NCBI RefSeq assembly: GCF_900753045.1
Contig: NZ_CAADXO010000019.1
Location: forward strand, 16,926 to 80,925
Direction: 5' to 3'
From: an uncultured Phascolarctobacterium sp.
GTDB taxonomy: Bacteria; Bacillota; Negativicutes; Acidaminococcales; Acidaminococcaceae
DNA: 64,000 nucleotides
Both the position numbers and the translations under genes were made by a program. Shown piece after piece: positions 26,101 to 34,592 of the stretch. Positions within the stretch are counted from its first letter, which is position 1. Every line of letters starts with the position of its first letter. The notes beneath the pieces are model-generated. The model worked only from the letters and a program-made list of their open reading frames with translations, had not been told where the DNA came from and made no database searches.

Positions 26101-27115
26101 AATGTTGGTGCTGAGCCTGACCGGCCAGTGTAACTTTGCCTGCCGTTACTGCTATGCTGCCGAGCATGACCGCAGTATGATGTCACCGGAAACAGCGTTG
26201 GCAGCAGTCAAGCTGGCGGCAGCCGACGGTGAACGCTTCGTGATTCAGTTCAGCGGTGGCGAGCCGCTGCTGAACTTTGCCTGCCTGCAGGAAGTTGCAG
26301 ACTATGTGCATAAGGAAAAACTGCCTGCCGTTCTGCAGCTGCAGACGAACGGTTCTCTGCTTACCGATAAGATTGCGAAGTATCTTTACAGAAGAAAGGT
26401 AGCTATCGGCGTAAGCCTTGATGGCAGGCCGGCGGTTAATGATAAGCTGAGGCTGAAAAAGAATGGCTATGGCGCAACCGGCGAAATCCTCAAGGGTATC
26501 GATGTTTTGCGCCGCAACAATATTGCCTGCGGCGTAACTTGCGTAGTGACATCAGAAAATGTAGATACGCTGGAAGGTATTGTGGATTTTGCCTACTTTT
26601 TGGGCAACATCCGCAAAATTGGCTTTGATATCCTGCGCGGACAGGGACGCGGACGCAATCTGCAGCCGCCGACGCCTGCAGCGATGCAGCAGGCTATGCA
26701 GCGCGTTTTTGCGCGCTGCGATGAGATGGCGAAGCTGACGGGTGTGCGCATAGCGATTGCGCAGCAGGAGCGGGCGCAGCTTTTGTGCAAGAATTGCAGC
26801 CTGACCTTCGGACATTGCTATGCTATGAACGGTGAAGCAGCCTTTGTGGATGCTAAGGGTGATATTTACGCCTGCTCCTCGCTGGTAGGCAATGCTGATT
26901 TTTACCTTGGCAATGTCTATAACGGTTTAGAGCCGGAGCTAGTAGAAAAAACTAAGCAGGTGATTGCCGAGTCAATGGATTTTTGCCGCCAATGCGATGA
27001 TTTTAAATTGTGCGGCGGCGGTTGCTTCGCGCGTTGGTATGGCTTCGAGGACAAGTCTGCCTATGGCGCGGAGTGCAGCATGAAGCGTGAAGCGATAAAA
27101 CGCATACATAAGTAA
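26090..27115 (+). CDS. Radical SAM protein with SPASM-like C-terminus
   Basis: A 341-residue radical SAM enzyme with the cluster motif Cys14-x3-Cys18-x2-Cys21 (CNFACRYCY) and the GGEPLL SAM-binding motif. The C-terminal part has further cysteines for auxiliary clusters (CKNCSLTFGHC, ACSS, CRQCDDFKLCGGGC), as in SPASM proteins. NirJ, AhbC and AhbD are tetrapyrrole-modifying radical SAM enzymes with such C-termini, so a porphyrin substrate fits the context, but peptide maturases share the layout and no precursor peptide is visible. ATG 26090 overlaps the CobN-like stop by 11 bp and follows GGAGG at nine bases. It is the last gene of the operon. Confidence 0.85.
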   Translation: MSIKMLVLSLTGQCNFACRYCYAAEHDRSMMSPETALAAVKLAAADGERFVIQFSGGEPLLNFACLQEVADYVHKEKLPAVLQLQTNGSLLTDKIAKYLYRRKVAIGVSLDGRPAVNDKLRLKKNGYGATGEILKGIDVLRRNNIACGVTCVVTSENVDTLEGIVDFAYFLGNIRKIGFDILRGQGRGRNLQPPTPAAMQQAMQRVFARCDEMAKLTGVRIAIAQQERAQLLCKNCSLTFGHCYAMNGEAAFVDAKGDIYACSSLVGNADFYLGNVYNGLEPELVEKTKQVIAESMDFCRQCDDFKLCGGGCFARWYGFEDKSAYGAECSMKREAIKRIHK

Positions 27116-27117
27116 GA

Positions 27118-27165
27118 AAACGTCAGCGTCGGTACTTAACAAAGTATTCCGATTTGCTGACGTTT
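27118..27165 (+). terminator. Terminator of the nitrogenase-like operon
   Basis: AAACGTCAGC (27118-27127) pairs with GCTGACGTTT (27156-27165), enclosing a smaller TCGG-TACTT/AAGTA-TTCCGA hairpin, and is followed by a T-rich tail. Confidence 0.75.
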
Positions 27166-27265
27166 CTTCTTTGATAAATAACATGTTTAATGCCGGTTTT
27201 AACATAGAATAAGGCATTTTTACTTGCTTTTTCACAGAATGAAGCATGCTTGGAGTATCTTTTCC

Positions 27266-27296
27266 TTGACTATATTCTTAGTATATACAATACAAT
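27266..27296 (+). promoter_or_regulatory. MerR-type promoter/operator 2 (nitrilase 1-receptor 1)
   Basis: TTGACT (27266-27271), 19-bp spacer with CTATA...TATA half-sites, TACAAT (27291-27296). It lies 38 bp before the nitrilase start. The rest of the 27166-27334 gap shows nothing else. Confidence 0.8.
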
Positions 27297-27334
27297 AAAA
27301 ATAGCGATTGTTTAGAATTTTCGGAGGCAATGGA

Positions 27335-28105
27335 ATGAAAATTGCTTTATGTCATTTAGAGCTCAGCTGCGGTCCGCAGGAGCGCAACCTGCAGATATTG
27401 GAGCAGGCAGTGCGTATTGCTGCGGAGCAGGGAGCTGACTGGGTATTAACACCTGAGGCAGCAGTACAGGGATATTATTTTTATTACATAAATAAAAATA
27501 CTGTGGTAGCACCTCAACCGTCACTTGAGCTGGAGCCGTTGCGTAAATTGTGTCGTGAATACGGCATTACCCTCTTTTTAGGCTGCGGCGAATATGATGC
27601 TGCCTGTGATAAAAACTTTAACAGCTGTTTAGTTTTCGGACCGGATGGTGAAATCATCGGCCGCCACCGCAAGCTGTTTGGCGGTAAAATGGGAGCAGAA
27701 GCTTGGGCTGATAAAGGTGATTCCCTTACTGTGCTTCCTTGCAGCGGTCTGCAGACAGGAGTGTTGGTGTGCGCTGACCTGTGGTTCCCCGAATATTACG
27801 AAGGGACTAAGGCACAGGGAGCCGAAATTATTGTTGATGTTGCTGCCTGGCCACCGACGCAGGTGTGCGGCAACCCGCTTCCCGCTTGGCTGCATGCAGC
27901 TAAGGTAACTGATGTAACGGTGATTGTCTGCAACCAGACAGGTTCGCCTGAATGGATGGACATGAACGTGGGGCAGAGCGTGGTTATCGACCAAGGCGAG
28001 CTGAAGCTGGCCTACAGCGGTGAGCCTGCGGTCCTGCTTTTTGATTATGACGCAGATGCCAAGTGTGTGCAGTCAATTGCCTATGATGTTCACTATATAA
28101 AGTAA
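27335..28105 (+). CDS. Nitrilase-superfamily carbon-nitrogen hydrolase (copy 1)
   Basis: A 256-residue cytoplasmic amidohydrolase/nitrilase-fold enzyme with the full catalytic triad: Glu41 (TPEAAVQGY), Lys113 (RHRKLFG) and Cys146 (VLVCADLWFPE). These enzymes hydrolyse non-peptide C-N bonds such as side-chain amides. ATG 27335 follows CGGAGG; a GTG/ATG-like start farther up (27308) lacks a Shine-Dalgarno. It is the first gene after a MerR-type promoter and is followed by a TonB receptor, so its substrate may be an amidated tetrapyrrole or chelate; this is inference. It is paralogous to the enzyme at 34593. Confidence 0.85.
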   Translation: MKIALCHLELSCGPQERNLQILEQAVRIAAEQGADWVLTPEAAVQGYYFYYINKNTVVAPQPSLELEPLRKLCREYGITLFLGCGEYDAACDKNFNSCLVFGPDGEIIGRHRKLFGGKMGAEAWADKGDSLTVLPCSGLQTGVLVCADLWFPEYYEGTKAQGAEIIVDVAAWPPTQVCGNPLPAWLHAAKVTDVTVIVCNQTGSPEWMDMNVGQSVVIDQGELKLAYSGEPAVLLFDYDADAKCVQSIAYDVHYIK

Positions 28106-28274
28106 GTAAATAAATACTTATTGCGGTATAACACCCCTATTTTTGCCGTTGACGAGTGAATAATGAAAAGATAAACTGATAGTTGAGAGAGAAAGCTAGT
28201 TTTGCCGTGCGTCTGTCTTAAAAGTATAGAGGCGGACGGTATGCTATAAATTATTTCAAAGGTGGGTTTGGAGT

Positions 28275-30197
28275 ATGAAAAATGTTCAAAGCTTACGTAA
28301 TGCTGTAATGGTGTCCTTGCTTGCAGGTACCACATTGGTATGGGGCGGCACCGCTTTTGCACAGGAGGATTTACAGGAGTTTGCGCTGGAGGATATGGTG
28401 GTAACGGCCAGCCGTGTTCCGACACAGAAGGTTGATACACCTGCTGATATCAGTGTAATTACCAAGGAAGAAATTGCTGATCAGAATTATGCCAGTGCTT
28501 CTGACGCTTTAAGAGCAATTCCCGGTGTTAACGTGTTAGGCAGCGGTGCCAAAGGCTCCTCCATGGGTCAGGATAAGATTCTGCTCAATGGCGATGAAAG
28601 AGTTTTGGTATTGGTTGACGGACGCAGAATGAACCTTGGCAGCAGCGGTAACAGCAGTGCCGATTGGCTGCCTCCTGTTAATGCAATCGAACGTATCGAA
28701 GTACTTAAGGGTGGCGGTTCTGCTCTTTATGGTACAGATGCAGTCGGCGGCGTTATCAACGTTATCATGAAAAAAGGCAGTGACATCGGTAATCATGTTA
28801 CTGTTAAAGCTGCAGGCGGTAGCTGGAACGCCGAGCAATATGCAATTTCTGCCAGCGGCAGCACAGACAGCGGCTTAGGTCTTATTGTTTCTGCGACCAA
28901 AGAACGCAGAGGCGAATATAAATTTAAAAATGCTAACGGAAAATCTCAGATTATGAAGAACTCCGGCTATGATGATACCGGCGTAATTGTTAAGCTGGAT
29001 CAGAAGGTTGGCGAGGACAACCGCATTGGCGTTAACTTTGAGCATATCAATGCTGAAGGCGGTTCTCCGTTCGGTTATTACGGCTTTGGAACAACCGATA
29101 GCCATAAACGTATCAGTAATAACGTTGCTTTGCGTTATGATTGGAATGAAAGCAGCGACGAAAAAGGCTATGTTCAGGTATATAAAAACTACCAACACGC
29201 TCATTTCAGATCCCCATCTGTTTTTAACCAATCAAACTTTACCGATTCCACGGTTGGCTTCGAAGCACAGCAGAATTTTAAGTTCAGTGAAACAGATGCA
29301 TTGACTGCCGGTTTAGAATATTACAAGACAACTGTTGATAATAACGCACTGTACACCGGCAAGCGTGATATTAATAACAAAGCAATTTTTGCAGAAAACA
29401 GATGGGAGTTTGCTCCGACCTGGCAATTAAATACAGGCTTGCGTTATGATCATCACAGCAGATATGGCAGTGAGGTTACTCCTAAGGTTGCTTTAAACAA
29501 AAAATTTGATGAGAACAGCAATGTTTACTTATCTTGGGGCCGTGTATTTAATGCACCTACCACAGATGATCTGTTCTGGTATCAGCCGGGTGCATATCCT
29601 ACTTACGGCGATCCTGATCTTAAACCGGAAAAAGGTTATGTATGGACCTTGGGCGGCAATGCGAAGTTGAATGACAAGACCGATATTTCCGCTAGCGTAT
29701 TCTACAGCGATATCAAGGACGCTATTGATTGGGTATGGGACGGCGGAACAACCACTCAAGCTATTAACGTTAACAAAGAAAAACGTCGTGGTTTGGAATT
29801 GAGCTTGAATCATGATTTTGATGACAACTTATCTGCATATGCTTCTTATACCTATGTTCAGGTTAAGCAGGATAAAGGCTACGGGTTTGCCAAGGATTTG
29901 ACTACCAAGCCGAATATTTATCGTGCAGGCTTGAAGTACAAGAATGCAGACTGGCTGTTTACCTTGAATGCTAATGCTGTTACCGGACAATCTGAAAAAC
30001 AATTTGTAGACAGCAGTTATTTTACCTTAGATCTTGGCGCACAGTATAAGATTAATGATAATGCTAAGCTGTTTATCAATGGCTACAATCTGACCAATGC
30101 ACGCTATGCTGAATTTGGTGGCTTGTACAAAAACGGCGAAGCTAAATACCCGATGGCAGGACGTTCCTTCATCATCGGCGCAGAATACACTTTCTAA
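28275..30197 (+). CDS. TonB-dependent receptor, BtuB-like (receptor 1)
   Basis: A 640-residue outer-membrane receptor with signal peptide (cleavage near AFA, residue 29), a TonB-box-like EDMVVTASR resembling BtuB, a plug domain (VITKEEIADQNY, VLVLVDGRRM, RIEVLKGGGSALYGTDAVGGVINV) and a 22-strand barrel ending in phenylalanine (EYTF). It takes up a large chelate or tetrapyrrole using TonB energy. It lies 169 bp after nitrilase 1; the leader contains a CGTCTG/CGGACG hairpin at about 28208-28240 but no B12-riboswitch signature. A strong terminator follows. Confidence 0.9.
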   Translation: MKNVQSLRNAVMVSLLAGTTLVWGGTAFAQEDLQEFALEDMVVTASRVPTQKVDTPADISVITKEEIADQNYASASDALRAIPGVNVLGSGAKGSSMGQDKILLNGDERVLVLVDGRRMNLGSSGNSSADWLPPVNAIERIEVLKGGGSALYGTDAVGGVINVIMKKGSDIGNHVTVKAAGGSWNAEQYAISASGSTDSGLGLIVSATKERRGEYKFKNANGKSQIMKNSGYDDTGVIVKLDQKVGEDNRIGVNFEHINAEGGSPFGYYGFGTTDSHKRISNNVALRYDWNESSDEKGYVQVYKNYQHAHFRSPSVFNQSNFTDSTVGFEAQQNFKFSETDALTAGLEYYKTTVDNNALYTGKRDINNKAIFAENRWEFAPTWQLNTGLRYDHHSRYGSEVTPKVALNKKFDENSNVYLSWGRVFNAPTTDDLFWYQPGAYPTYGDPDLKPEKGYVWTLGGNAKLNDKTDISASVFYSDIKDAIDWVWDGGTTTQAINVNKEKRRGLELSLNHDFDDNLSAYASYTYVQVKQDKGYGFAKDLTTKPNIYRAGLKYKNADWLFTLNANAVTGQSEKQFVDSSYFTLDLGAQYKINDNAKLFINGYNLTNARYAEFGGLYKNGEAKYPMAGRSFIIGAEYTF

Positions 30198-30218
30198 CAG
30201 TATAACAGTTTAACCCTT

Positions 30219-30245
30219 AAGGCGGCGCATTGCGCCGCCTTTTTG
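30219..30245 (+). terminator. Terminator after receptor 1
   Basis: AAGGCGGCGCA (30219-30229) pairs with TGCGCCGCCTT (starting 30231) and runs into TTTTT. Confidence 0.9.
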
Positions 30246-30278
30246 CTGTTGTCTGGCGAACATTTTCTTTAATCCCTC

Positions 30279-30309
30279 TTGACTATCATAGCGCTATATA
30301 CTTTATAAT
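30279..30309 (+). promoter_or_regulatory. MerR-type promoter/operator 3 (SBP2)
   Basis: TTGACT (30279-30284), 19-bp spacer containing CTATCATAGCGCTATATA, perfect TATAAT (30304-30309). It gives the SBP2 gene its own regulated start. Confidence 0.85.
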
Positions 30310-30388
30310 ATAAATTGCTGTATTGTAGGCATTGTTGCAGATAAGTCAATACTGCTGAAGTAAAAAGATGAGAATAGAGGCATGAAGC

Positions 30389-31366
30389 ATGAAGAAAATT
30401 TTTAGTTTATTGCTGTTACTGCTGCTCTTGGTTACAGGCTGCGGACAGGGAAGCGGCGGTAAAGACGCTGCCGCAGGCGGAAGCTATAAAGTAACTGATG
30501 AGCATGGAACAGTTACCACATTCAAACAGGCACCGCAAAAGGTGCTGACGCTGGCGCTCAGCAGCGATGGCATAATCATGGGCTTGGGCATGGAAGATAA
30601 ATTGGTTGCCGTCAATTATCTTGCCGATGACCCGGTAAGCTCCAACCTTGTAGAGCAGGCTAAAAAAATTCAGCACAAAATCAAAAATCCTTCGGCAGAA
30701 GAGGTGCTGGCGCTGAAGCCGGATGTAGTCTTTGCCTACGATTGGAGCGACATGAACCGTGTCGAAAATTTGCGCAACCTGGGCATGAACGTTATCGTGC
30801 TCAAGGGACCTGCAACTATTGAGGATATCAGACATAACGTGCGCACTATTGCCAAAGCCATGCACGCCGACAGTAAGGGAGAAGAGCTGGTGAAGCTGAT
30901 GGACAGCAGGCTGGCGCAGGTTAAGCAACAGGTAATGGCACTTAAGCTGCAGCAGCCGAAGAAAATTGTCCTTGTTTCGCTGATGAGCTCCTACGGCGGC
31001 AAGGGCTGTATTTTTGACGATATGTGTAAGGAAGCAGGCGTTATCAACGGCGTTTCTGACGCAGGTATAAAAAACGGCCAGCAGGTTACCAAGGAAATGC
31101 TGGTGAAGATTAATCCTGATTTATTGATAATGCCGGTGTACAATGACCATGGCAATTTTGATATCAAGAAATACAATCGGGAATTTTTGGAGGATCCGTC
31201 GCTGCAAACTATGCGCGCAATCAAAAATAAGCAGCTTTTTTATCCAAACGAGGGTTATATTTACAACTGCTCGCAGGATGTAGTCTTCGGCGTACAGGAA
31301 ATTGCTCATGCTGCCTACGGCGAAGCCTTCGCTATGCAGGGAGTGCAGCATTTAAGGGTGAAGTAG
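30389..31366 (+). CDS. Periplasmic substrate-binding lipoprotein, SBP2
   Basis: A 325-residue BtuF/FhuD-fold lipoprotein with lipobox VTGC. It belongs to subgroup B (with the proteins at 47684 and 62853), marked by SYGGKGCIFDDMCKEAGV in the C-lobe and a CSQDVVFGVQEIAHAAYG ending. It follows receptor 1 but has its own MerR-type promoter. No permease accompanies it. The likely job is to receive the receptor's ligand in the periplasm. Confidence 0.87.
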   Translation: MKKIFSLLLLLLLLVTGCGQGSGGKDAAAGGSYKVTDEHGTVTTFKQAPQKVLTLALSSDGIIMGLGMEDKLVAVNYLADDPVSSNLVEQAKKIQHKIKNPSAEEVLALKPDVVFAYDWSDMNRVENLRNLGMNVIVLKGPATIEDIRHNVRTIAKAMHADSKGEELVKLMDSRLAQVKQQVMALKLQQPKKIVLVSLMSSYGGKGCIFDDMCKEAGVINGVSDAGIKNGQQVTKEMLVKINPDLLIMPVYNDHGNFDIKKYNREFLEDPSLQTMRAIKNKQLFYPNEGYIYNCSQDVVFGVQEIAHAAYGEAFAMQGVQHLRVK

Positions 31367-31387
31367 AAAGCGTAATATCGAAAAAAT

Positions 31388-31437
31388 AAAATCTGCACCG
31401 CTCAGTATCATATACGATACCGAATGGTGCAGATTTT
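31388..31437. terminator. Bidirectional terminator between SBP2 and MerR copy 2
   Basis: AAAATCTGCACC (31388-31399) pairs with GGTGCAGATTTT (31426-31437), with an inner AGTATC/GATAC hairpin. A- and T-runs on both sides allow termination of both convergent genes. Confidence 0.8.
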
Positions 31438-32275
31438 AATTTTCATCAGGCTCAACCAGCAGGGAAATCTGGTAGATATATTCTTCAGGCTCGGGTGTCA
31501 TCCAGTGATTTTTTAGCGGCATAATATAAAGATTGTCTACGGCGTGCAGCTTATTGCGCTGCATATAAGCTTTAAAAAGCTCTGCCAGCTCCTGTACATG
31601 TACTCGGAAGGTACCCTGAAAGCGTTGCGTCATATAGAGACCGGCTGGGCGGGTGTAGCATTCCATTTTTCCGTGGTAATCCGGATTAACGCTGGAAAAG
31701 TAAGCTAGCGGACGGCTGTATTCACCTGCCAAAAAGCAATCCTTGTCTGCTACCCAGCCGACAGCTTTTTCCTTGAAGTGTTCCTTGGAAAAAACCTTCA
31801 GGTTATGTCTGGCAAGAATTTTAATGCTTTCGTCACCGCTGCATTCCGACGGCACAGGACTGAGCAGGAATCGCTTGCTGCGGCGGAAGGTGACGGTTAT
31901 CTGGTCAAGCCGGCTTTCACGAATTTTATCCAGCTGCTGAAAAACAACGTGGATGTTTTTGCGTATTTTTTCGTTACGTGCAATAATTTCTTCGCATTCC
32001 CGGTCCTTGGCCTGCAAAAGCGCCTGCAGACTGTCAATGCTGCGCTCTGCCAGATATTCCTTGATTTTGGAGATGGGGATTCCCAGCTTACGCATGTTTA
32101 AAATGATTTCCAGGATTAAATACTGTTTGAGGGAGTAATGGCGGTAGTTGTTTTCAGAAATGAATTCCGGGGACAGAACGCCCATTTTATCGTAGTAGAG
32201 CAAGGTCTGCTTCGGCAGCTCAAAAAGGTCTGCCAGCTCGCCTGCTGTATAGTAAAGCTTAGGATTTTTACTCAT
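31436..32275 (-). CDS. MerR-family transcriptional regulator (copy 2)
   Basis: A 279-residue paralogue of the regulator at 15949, with the same MerR helix-turn-helix (YTAGELADLFELPKQTLLYYDKMGVLSPEFI), dimer helix and GyrI-like C-terminal domain (GLYMTQRFQGTFRVHVQEL, then IYMPLKNHW). Both copies share the NxYIxPLxNHW motif near the C-terminus. Two regulators for nine similar operators suggests either different ligands or a split of the regulon. The gene has its own standard promoter at 32327-32355 and is divergent from receptor 2. Confidence 0.88.
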   Translation of the reverse strand: MSKNPKLYYTAGELADLFELPKQTLLYYDKMGVLSPEFISENNYRHYSLKQYLILEIILNMRKLGIPISKIKEYLAERSIDSLQALLQAKDRECEEIIARNEKIRKNIHVVFQQLDKIRESRLDQITVTFRRSKRFLLSPVPSECSGDESIKILARHNLKVFSKEHFKEKAVGWVADKDCFLAGEYSRPLAYFSSVNPDYHGKMECYTRPAGLYMTQRFQGTFRVHVQELAELFKAYMQRNKLHAVDNLYIMPLKNHWMTPEPEEYIYQISLLVEPDEN

Positions 32276-32326
32276 AATGTATCACCTTAGGTATTTAACG
32301 AAATATATTGCGTAATAGTTATGCTT

Positions 32327-32355
32327 ATTATAACATTTATTAGTCAGATAGTGAA
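32327..32355 (-). promoter_or_regulatory. Promoter of MerR gene copy 2
   Basis: On the minus strand TTCACT (32355-32350), 17-bp spacer, TATAAT (32332-32327). Confidence 0.6.
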
Positions 32356-32415
32356 GTTAGAGAAGAAGAGAAATAGTGTTTAGATACAAAATCTACGTTT
32401 TATGCGAAAAAATGC

Positions 32416-32446
32416 TTGACTGTATTATAGGTAGATACTTTACAAT
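32416..32446 (+). promoter_or_regulatory. MerR-type promoter/operator 4 (receptor 2 operon)
   Basis: TTGACT (32416-32421), 19-bp spacer starting GTATTATAG, TACAAT (32441-32446). It is followed by a leader of roughly 105 bases before the chosen GTG start. Confidence 0.85.
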
Positions 32447-32558
32447 ACAACCTAATAACAATAGAAGCAATTAAGATTAAGGTTCTATGTGTTGTAAAAT
32501 ACTTATCGTTGCCTTTAACAAAAGAGTTTCTGTTGAATTTGAAGATGAGGTGTTATTT

Positions 32559-34493
32559 GTGAAGAAAGGTTCTAAAGGATTATTGATGTGCATGCTGATA
32601 ACCGGTATTTGTGCCGGCAGTGCTCAAGGTGTATTCGCTGAAGAAAAAATAGGCGAATTTAACCTTGATCAAATGGTTGTTACTGCCAGCAGACTGGAAG
32701 AAAGCAATTTTGAAGCGAATGCTAACGTAAATGTCGTTACCCGCAAGGATATCGAAGAAAAGCATTATCAGACGGTAAGTGACGCCCTGCGTGCTGTTCC
32801 TGGTGTTGCTATCCAAAACTACAGTGCTACCGGTGCTAACTATTCTGCGGATTATTTATATGTAAATGGTACCAGCCATGTTCTTGTTTTGGTAGACGGA
32901 CAGAGAGCTAACACCAATGGTTCTACATTCAGCGTATTCCAACCTTCCGAAGTAAGCAATATGGATAATATTGAACGTATTGAGGTGCTGAAGGGTTCAG
33001 CTTCTACCCTTTACGGCAGTGATGCTGTCGGCGGCGTAATCAATATTATTACCCGTAAGCCTAAAGCCGGCGGCGCTACTACAAAAATTTCCGGCGCTTG
33101 GGGCAGCTATGGCAAGAAAACCTATAATGTTTACAATGAAGGTATGACTAAAGGCGGCTTCTATTGGACTGTTAACGGTCAGACCGATAAAATGGATAAC
33201 TATAAGGATGGTCATGGCAATTCTACTCCCAACAAAATCGACAGCAAGAGCTATGGCGTAAAGCTGGGCCAAAAATTTGACGATAAAGCTGATATCAATA
33301 TTTCTTATTCCCGCTACAAGCTGGATTACGGCAGACCGGAAACAGCTTCATCTATGATGGGACCGACTATTTTTACCGGCGGTATGACTGACGGTAAAAA
33401 AGACAATACAAAATATACTGTTGCTTTTGATTATAAATTCAACGATAAGCTGAGCAACAGACTGACCTATTTCTCCCGTACATCAAACTTGGACGATGAT
33501 ACTAACCATCCGGCTTCTCTTTGGCTGATGCGCGAAAAAACCTGGGGCTTCTCTGAAGAGCTGACCTACGCAAATGGTAATCATACTATTATCGGTGGCT
33601 ATGATTACTATAAAGATGCTATGAACAAATATCAGGATCAGTATACTCCTAACATGACCGGTACTGTAGATAACAAGGCTTTCTTTATTCAGGACCAGAT
33701 GCAGTTTGGCGCTTGGGGCTTCACTCCCGGTGTGCGCTTCTCCAAGCATTCCGAGTATGGCAACAAGACCACAGGCAGCGGCGTGCTTTCCTATAAATTT
33801 AACGACATGACCAACATGTACGTATCTTACAAGGAATTCTTCCGCGCTCCGTATATGTATGAGCTGTACAACCCGTTCTATGGCAGTGAAAAGCTGAATC
33901 CGGAAGAGGGCGAAACCAAAGAAATCGGTCTTAATACGCGCATTGATGACAAAACTACCTTCTCCGCACATTATTTCCGTACTGATTCTGATAATCTTAT
34001 CGGCTTCAATAATGTTACCTGGAAGTATTACAATGCGGGCGCAGAAACTATTAAGGGCTGGGATGTTCAGCTGACAAAAGCTTTTGATGATCACTTCAGC
34101 GCTACCGCTGCGTATACACATACATATATTCCTGCAACTTCTGCAGCTGTTAATCCTAACCGTAATGGCTACATTCCTAAAGGCCAATATGATTTGACAT
34201 TTAATTATGACGATACAAAATTTAACGGCAGCCTGAATATTAAGGGTATTGTGGACCGTCCCGGCAGTAAATCTAACGAAGCGCAGGTTTTAGATACCTA
34301 TAAGAGCATCTGGACTGCAAATCTTGCTTTGAACTACAAGCCTGTTAAAGGCATGAACGTATTCTTCAAGCTGAACAACATCTTTGACCGCATGTATACG
34401 GATATGACTTATGATATGCGTAATCCTGGCGGAGATGGCTGGTATTCACAGCCGGGCCGCAACTTTGTTGCAGGCGTAGAATACACCTTCTAA
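32559..34493 (+). CDS. TonB-dependent receptor, BtuB-like (receptor 2)
   Basis: A 644-residue receptor. GTG 32559 is chosen because GAGGTG lies seven bases upstream and the protein then begins with a proper signal peptide (KKGSKGLLMCMLITGICAG...VFA); the in-frame ATG at 32487 would put 24 polar residues ahead of it. Plug motifs: DQMVVTASR TonB box, VVTRKDIEEKHYQTVSDALRAV, VLVDGQRANTNGS, RIEVLKGSASTLYGSDAVGGV. The barrel ends EYTF. It is followed by nitrilase 2, SBP3 and CobN copy 2 in what looks like one transcription unit. Confidence 0.9.
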   Translation: MKKGSKGLLMCMLITGICAGSAQGVFAEEKIGEFNLDQMVVTASRLEESNFEANANVNVVTRKDIEEKHYQTVSDALRAVPGVAIQNYSATGANYSADYLYVNGTSHVLVLVDGQRANTNGSTFSVFQPSEVSNMDNIERIEVLKGSASTLYGSDAVGGVINIITRKPKAGGATTKISGAWGSYGKKTYNVYNEGMTKGGFYWTVNGQTDKMDNYKDGHGNSTPNKIDSKSYGVKLGQKFDDKADINISYSRYKLDYGRPETASSMMGPTIFTGGMTDGKKDNTKYTVAFDYKFNDKLSNRLTYFSRTSNLDDDTNHPASLWLMREKTWGFSEELTYANGNHTIIGGYDYYKDAMNKYQDQYTPNMTGTVDNKAFFIQDQMQFGAWGFTPGVRFSKHSEYGNKTTGSGVLSYKFNDMTNMYVSYKEFFRAPYMYELYNPFYGSEKLNPEEGETKEIGLNTRIDDKTTFSAHYFRTDSDNLIGFNNVTWKYYNAGAETIKGWDVQLTKAFDDHFSATAAYTHTYIPATSAAVNPNRNGYIPKGQYDLTFNYDDTKFNGSLNIKGIVDRPGSKSNEAQVLDTYKSIWTANLALNYKPVKGMNVFFKLNNIFDRMYTDMTYDMRNPGGDGWYSQPGRNFVAGVEYTF

Positions 34494-34520
34494 TAGCTTA
34501 ATCTTTTTTCTCATACACCA

Positions 34521-34555
34521 GTGGTGGCATAGGCACATAACGCTTATGCCACCAC
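34521..34555 (+). terminator. Strong hairpin after receptor 2
   Basis: GTGGTGGCATA (34521-34531) pairs perfectly with TATGCCACCAC (34545-34555). There is no T-run, so it may stabilise the receptor mRNA or cause partial termination rather than stop the operon. Confidence 0.5.
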
Positions 34556-34592
34556 ACCTATATACAGACGTTTCAGAGAGAGGTAGTGGATT

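Noticed and set aside
28106..28274. Cobalamin riboswitch upstream of BtuB-like receptors
   Set aside because: None of the receptor leaders contains a recognisable B12 box, and most receptors have a MerR-type promoter instead.
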